From the NCBI RefSeq assembly GCF_030867145.1, contig NC_134422.1, positions 7,009,531 to 7,073,530 of the forward strand: a stretch of DNA of 64,000 nt. The letters run 5' to 3'. A program made the position numbers and the translations under genes. This document shows, in pieces, positions 59,160-64,000 of the stretch (position 1 is the stretch's first letter; each line of letters opens with the position of its first letter). This DNA is from Opisthocomus hoazin. Taxonomy: Eukaryota; Chordata; Aves; Opisthocomiformes; Opisthocomidae. The notes beneath the pieces are model-generated. The model searched no databases. It was given only the letters and a program-made list of their open reading frames with translations, and was not told the DNA's origin.

Positions 59160-61775
59160 GTAAGCTGTTGCAATAAATGATTGAAGGAGCTGGATGACTT
59201 TACATGTGATCAGTGGCTTATGTGTCTCTCCAAAAATGATTACATCTGATCATTGCTTAGAATCCCACTGGCTTGATGGACATTGGGCCAGAGTCACATA
59301 AAGGAGCAGGATGAAGTCTGTGTACTCCTTCAGGACATGACAAGACCACCATTGTAATTGTCCAGTAGAAAGAGGGCAGTTGGATAGACATCATAGTCCT
59401 CAGTATCCAGGTGACAGCTGGAAGACCTTGAGGTGAGGAAGACTCAGCTTTGTGTGATCACATGTGAGCCTTCCACTCCAGGATAACTGACACACCTAGA
59501 AGGACAGAGGGTTCCCTAAAGGGACCCATCAGCAGTTAAGTTTCAGGAATTTCTGCAGTCCAGTTTACATGCCATGCCAAATAGTTCCCAAGGCAGACAC
59601 TGCATTCAGAGATCTCACCTTTCTCTTCAGATGTGTGTAATGGTTGTGCAAATGGTCTTTGTCTTCTGTGGTCTTCTCAGGTTGAGGCTTCCATTTGATT
59701 TCCAGAGGCTGTTCCTCTGGGCTGGACATGACATTTGTGACCCCATTAGCTTATCGTACCCTGATTCAGGGATTGTATACTTCTTTTCTTCCCATTATGT
59801 TCATAGTTACACCTAAGTCTTCATCCTGTGCGTTGCTGGCACCTACAAGTGGCAGATAGCAGCAGAGGGAGTTCCAGCTCCCTTTAGAAAAGCACAGAAG
59901 GCTCACTTCTGCTTCTTCTTCAATAGTGCTTCACCTACACTGAGCATCAGACAAAATACAAGAATGCTTTAAGTGGTGTGTGAGGATGGTTACTACTAAA
60001 TCAGTCACTGCTATCATTTTATCAGTTTGATGAAGTCATGAATGAGACTACTGATGTCAATAACAGATCATTCATTCATTTCAGAAGTACTAAATCAATT
60101 TTGTTGGTATTTAGCTTGCAGAGGTGAAAAAGTTAAATCAGCCTTCAAATACATAACTACAGAGCATTAATTGGGACTCTAACTAGGATCCTTTGTTTTA
60201 TCTTGTATTAGTAATTGATTATGGGGAAAAATTAATAGCATTCTTGACTCCAATCCAAATTCTTCTCAATTAGAGATGGTCATATGATTTAACACAACTG
60301 TGAGAGGAAGGGAAGAGGGAGAAGTGATAAATTAGGGAAACTCCAGCAACTGATCTGCTTCTGCCACGTTTCTGTTCTTTCAGATCCATTTTAGGTCCTG
60401 TCCCCTGCTGTTTGCATGGGCCTGTTCTAACCATGGAGGGCAGAAACCTTCAACAGTGGGTGAAGTGAGAATGAAAGGCTTGTGGCAGAGAGAAGTTCTT
60501 GCAATACTGATAAAAAGCAAAACTGATTCTCGTACTGAAAATAGTAAAAGTGTCAATACACTAACCCTGACTTTTATTCTTTCCATCCTGGATAATGGAT
60601 CCTTTTTGAGAAATGTCTTAACCTTGAATCCTGCTTAACTGAAACTGTGAGCTGTATTAAACCTTTCTAAAATACAACTCAAGACAGCTGGATTTTGTTG
60701 GGGGGTGGAGGAAGAGACAGTTGCCTCCTCTGAAGACATGTTCTTTGTACAAACTGCTGTTTGAGAAAAACGAATGGAGCTGAATAGTTGCCAGTTTAAA
60801 GGCAAGTCTAGTTATCAGTTTCCTGTAGACTGCTTCCTTACCCTGAGAGTACTCTTGTATTCTTTCCTTCCACCCTGAAATTATAAGAACAGTTCAACAT
60901 CTGGTAAAGAACTCAGTTGTTAATTGCCAGAGGCTGGAAACCCTCTTCTCTCTATAAACAGAGTGACTGCAGAGTTATACTCTTCTTCCTCTGGCATCTG
61001 AATTTGAATGCTTATGGGATTTAATGACAGCAGACTTTGACTCTGGAGTTCACTCCAGTGTTTGATTCAGTCACGTCTTTGACTATAGTGTAAACAAAGT
61101 TTAGTCTTTAATTTTTAGATTGAGTTTGTGTTTAAAAGGCTGAAAATCACAATTAAATTATTGCATTCAGACTTCTCCAGTAAAGTGCTTTCTAATATCT
61201 AAACATTGTATCTGCTGTACTTACAATATTTATATATCTGAACTTGAAAGCCCAAATAGTTCTATTCCTTGTAAGTTCAGAAATTATTTGAGATACTGTG
61301 GTGGCATTTTGCCATTTTCTTAGCTTTAAATAGCAGGAATTGGTGAGAAAACATCAAAAATCAGAAGACCAAAATGTTTTTGTCACCAATCAGCAACATT
61401 TCAGTTTAAGGTGATGTTTGTGGCTTATAATGTACCTCCGCTATGACTAGTGATTGATGGAGGCTGATTTAATAGAAATAAGAAGAGAACTAAAAGATAT
61501 GGTAATTTTACCCAGTAGTATTTTTTAAAGAATATTTGGAAAAATGTATTGAAGCAAACAGGATTAACTCTGCACTCAAATAATTTCTGTGGAAATGAGG
61601 TAAAACTACTTTAAGATATTTAGCATTTAATATAATTTTTAGTCTTGTAGCAATGTTAAAAATCCAGCCAGTTTCATATTACTGTTTGGCAAGTTTTTGA
61701 CCTCAGTGTTTTAATCAGATGCAAAAACTTTCCTGTAATCTCACATCTGATTGATAAAGTTTGCTTTTAAATATG
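59160..61775. other. Intron-like stretch
   Basis: No gene is established. A strong acceptor (gccacgtttctgttctttcag) ending at 60383 opens a frame of 84 codons in phase 0 that stops at 60636-60638; this is a possible terminal exon with no recognised domain. The region 59160-59570 is slightly GC-richer and might be a decayed repeat, but no family is recognised. Confidence 0.45.
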
Positions 61776-62200
61776 TGTTGCGGCGTAAGAGCCCAAGAAT
61801 ATGTGAGGAGGGAGCAAGGTAAGCACGAAGTTTATTTCGTGGAATAGTCATAGAATAACCTGAGTAATTAGCTAGATAGAAAATTTACAATTGATTTGAG
61901 GAGGTCTGGCTTTGGACGTACAAAAAGTAGACAGCTGCCTGGGGCAGAAAATCACAGTTTTAAGCTGGGGAAATGGATTTTGCTGTAGGCCTGACTTGGA
62001 TTGGCTTAACAGTGGTAGAATGATAGATCCTCTGGGTTCTCTCCTCCCTGATTAGCTCTGGATACCAAAAATGAGTGACCTTTTTGGTCCCAAAATAGGG
62101 CAGTCCATGGGCTACCATGATTAAGATCTACAGTCATCTCCCGTCCTGGAGGGATGCTGGGGAGGGAAGGAGCCCTGGAAGCAGGAATATTCACTCGTTT
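61776..62200 (-). mobile_element. Possible solo LTR, minus orientation
   Basis: The segment is GC-richer than its flanks. On the minus strand it has an AATAAA-type signal at 61836-61831 followed by about 55 bases ending in ...GCCGCAACA at 61776, as at the U5 end of an LTR. In plus orientation the edge reads TGTTGCGGCG. No clear TATA box, far end or target duplication was found, so the right boundary is a guess. A consensus donor on the plus strand (GCAAG|GTAAGC) falls inside. Confidence 0.3.
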
Positions 62201-62820
62201 CCTTCTCTTTTAAGAATCCCACAGAAAAAAAATGCTTCATAAAGACTAGCTTATTGATTGATTTTGAACCTACCCACAGCACACTGACTTAGAGAAGTTA
62301 CGAACTGGGGAACAGCCTTTTTCCAAAACAAACTGCATCTGCTGCCTCCTGTTGTGTGTCTCTCTTTTTGTAGTCAGGTCACGAGTTCTGATAAGGACCT
62401 GAAAGAAATAATACCCATTCTTTACAATTTTCCAGTCTTAAGGAAACCCTTTCTTGATACTACACAGAAAACTTAGCAAAGATAAGTAACATAGGATTTG
62501 AGAATACAAAAAAATTTGTATCTATGAGTGAGAAGCCTATCCACAATGACTTGAAGTAGGGATTTTAAGCTTGGATGTTTTGTTGCAGATCCCAGTTTTT
62601 ATAGCTAAGCTTGCACAGAGAACTTGTTCCAATAGATCTTTCTCTCTGTTAATGTCTCTAGTCTTATTCTGTTGTACAAGTCTTTGCAATTCAGAATTGC
62701 TTTTTTTTTTTTTTTGGTAGGTGAGGAATGGAATAAGCTCACATCAAAGCTGTTCTTTCTTCTGTGTATTTTAACTCTCAAAGATGAGTCAGAGGACACC
62801 CATACATATACTTAAATCAG
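62201..62820. other. Intron-like stretch
   Basis: AT-rich. A T run of about 17 lies at 62700-62717. Nothing else is seen. Confidence 0.6.
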
Positions 62821-63038
62821 ATCCACTGTTGTGAATGCATTTGGACCATCCATTAGAGATAAAGACTCCATAAAGGAGGCTGACAAACTAGCCAGGCATC
62901 TGATTAGGCACCGAATAATTTCAATGGCTAATCAAACGAATGAATCCTTACCTGATTACATTTCAGTTTTGTATCAGCTAATCATGAAACCAGAAAATAC
63001 ACTAATGGATGCTATTTTCCTATGGCACCTGTTCACAG
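62821..63038 (+). other. Candidate coding exon (218 bp), unidentified
   Basis: The frame is open from 62816 to a stop at 63083-63085. An acceptor (atacttaaatcag, with a weak pyrimidine tract) ends at 62820, and a good donor (TTCACAG|GTACAAT) follows 63038. Entered after one base (phase 2), it gives 72 codons and leaves in phase 1. The peptide is helix-rich and balanced: VVNAFGPSIRDKDSIKEADK, then LARHLIRHRIISMANQTN, then SLPDYISVLYQLIMKPENT, and an aromatic end. This is the most protein-like open frame outside the transposons, but no family could be named. It could be an exon of the rightward gene. Confidence 0.38.
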
Positions 63039-64000
63039 GTACAATTGCTGTAATTTGGGGAGAAGAAGGGAGGGGGCAGCACTAATTTCCTAATCAAGAG
63101 CTGAGACAGGTAGCAAGCTCTAATATTCTTAATGCAACAGGTCGTTTTTCTCTAGAAGAAAATTAAATTTTTCCAGGACTTGGAGATAAGTCAGCAGTAG
63201 GATGCTGGGATCATTCCCCCACATTTCACAGTGCACATTTTTTTACACATATCTCTTGTTCCTCAGGAAATCTTCTGTATCACATGGTGAAAAGAGAACT
63301 TCTTGGCCATTCTTAAGAAAATGAGACAATATTACTTTTCTCCCACTCCAGGTCTCTTTCTATACTGACTGCTCAGCAGATATTAGCAGGGACAAGAAAG
63401 GTCCCTGCAGAAGAACAGAAAAAGTTTGTAGAGTGCGTGTTTGCATGTGTCCACATTCTATTGGTACTCCTGGTGTCTCAGGAGCTTTAGTCTCAGATAT
63501 TAAGACCACAAGTTATCATATGGGGGAGTGTGCTTTCCACCAAGGTCCCTGACTTAAGATAATAACAGTCCAAAGGAACCGTTGCAGTGCTTGGAGGAAA
63601 TCCCGTTGTTCTGTATGATAGTAGAGAAGGCAGCAGTCCCTGCCCCGTAGAGCCTACTGTGTAAAACTGGGTATGTTTTCTTTTAGTATGAAAATGTAGC
63701 AAAGGGGAAATATTGGGGGAAGAAAGGGAGATGAAGAATATTGGGTTCTACTTTTAGTATAGCCTGGAACTGACAGATCTTTGTCGTTTGCAGATAAGAG
63801 CTTTGGTACTGAGTTACGATCAAGATCTGACATCTACTTTCACAATGAATCTCACAAAGCAAAACAATTCTTGAATTTTTTTTTGTTGCACTGCCTCTGG
63901 TAAATTATCTCATGAGAAATGCACTGAAATAAAAGCTTGGTGCTGATTCCTGAAAAGTAGGTCCTACCTTTATAGGAAGCTAGCCTTTTGCTCCTGTATA
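63039..64000. other. Intron-like end of window
   Basis: AT-rich. Short frames only (63493-63702 -, 69 codons), with no splice context or domain. No repeat recognised. Confidence 0.55.

Overview
This is vertebrate nuclear DNA, almost certainly from a bird (a non-avian reptile is less likely). The evidence is two long CR1 LINE copies ending in the avian/reptilian octamer tail (ATTCTGTG-type repeats), three short CR1 3' ends, at least one old MIR-type SINE, LTR-like sequence, and one sharp CpG island in otherwise AT-rich, intron-like DNA. There are no operons, no tRNA or rRNA genes and no CRISPR. No complete host gene could be identified by name, and almost every ORF of 60 to 180 codons here is what chance gives in 64 kb.

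Layout. 1-533 is LTR-like. 1505-1936 is a coding-looking but frame-broken stretch. 2583-2803 is a GC-rich, exon-like open frame. 4.1-17 kb is AT-rich, with A and C in excess on the plus strand, and holds a 5'-truncated CR1 (7007-8114) plus a CR1 scrap. 17.04-18.86 kb is a CpG island holding an ETS site, Sp1-type GC boxes, strong splice donors on both strands and a 22-bp minisatellite (8 perfect copies) in which every copy carries a consensus splice donor. From 18.9 to 64 kb the plus strand is T- and G-rich and intron-like, with a long inactive CR1 (37448-39930), MIR/SINE remnants, a possible second LTR near 61.8 kb and a scatter of exon-like segments.

Interpretation. The base-composition skew, sampled by eye and not computed, changes direction at the CpG island. 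That fits a bidirectional promoter driving one transcript leftward (minus strand) and another rightward (plus strand), with most of the window being first or early introns. Several plus-strand segments have good splice sites and one open frame. Four of them (36927-37144, 44838-44928, 59122-59159, 62821-63038) have compatible reading phases, but pseudo-exons are common in introns and all are given low confidence. The most unusual feature is the array of tandem splice donors in the CpG island.
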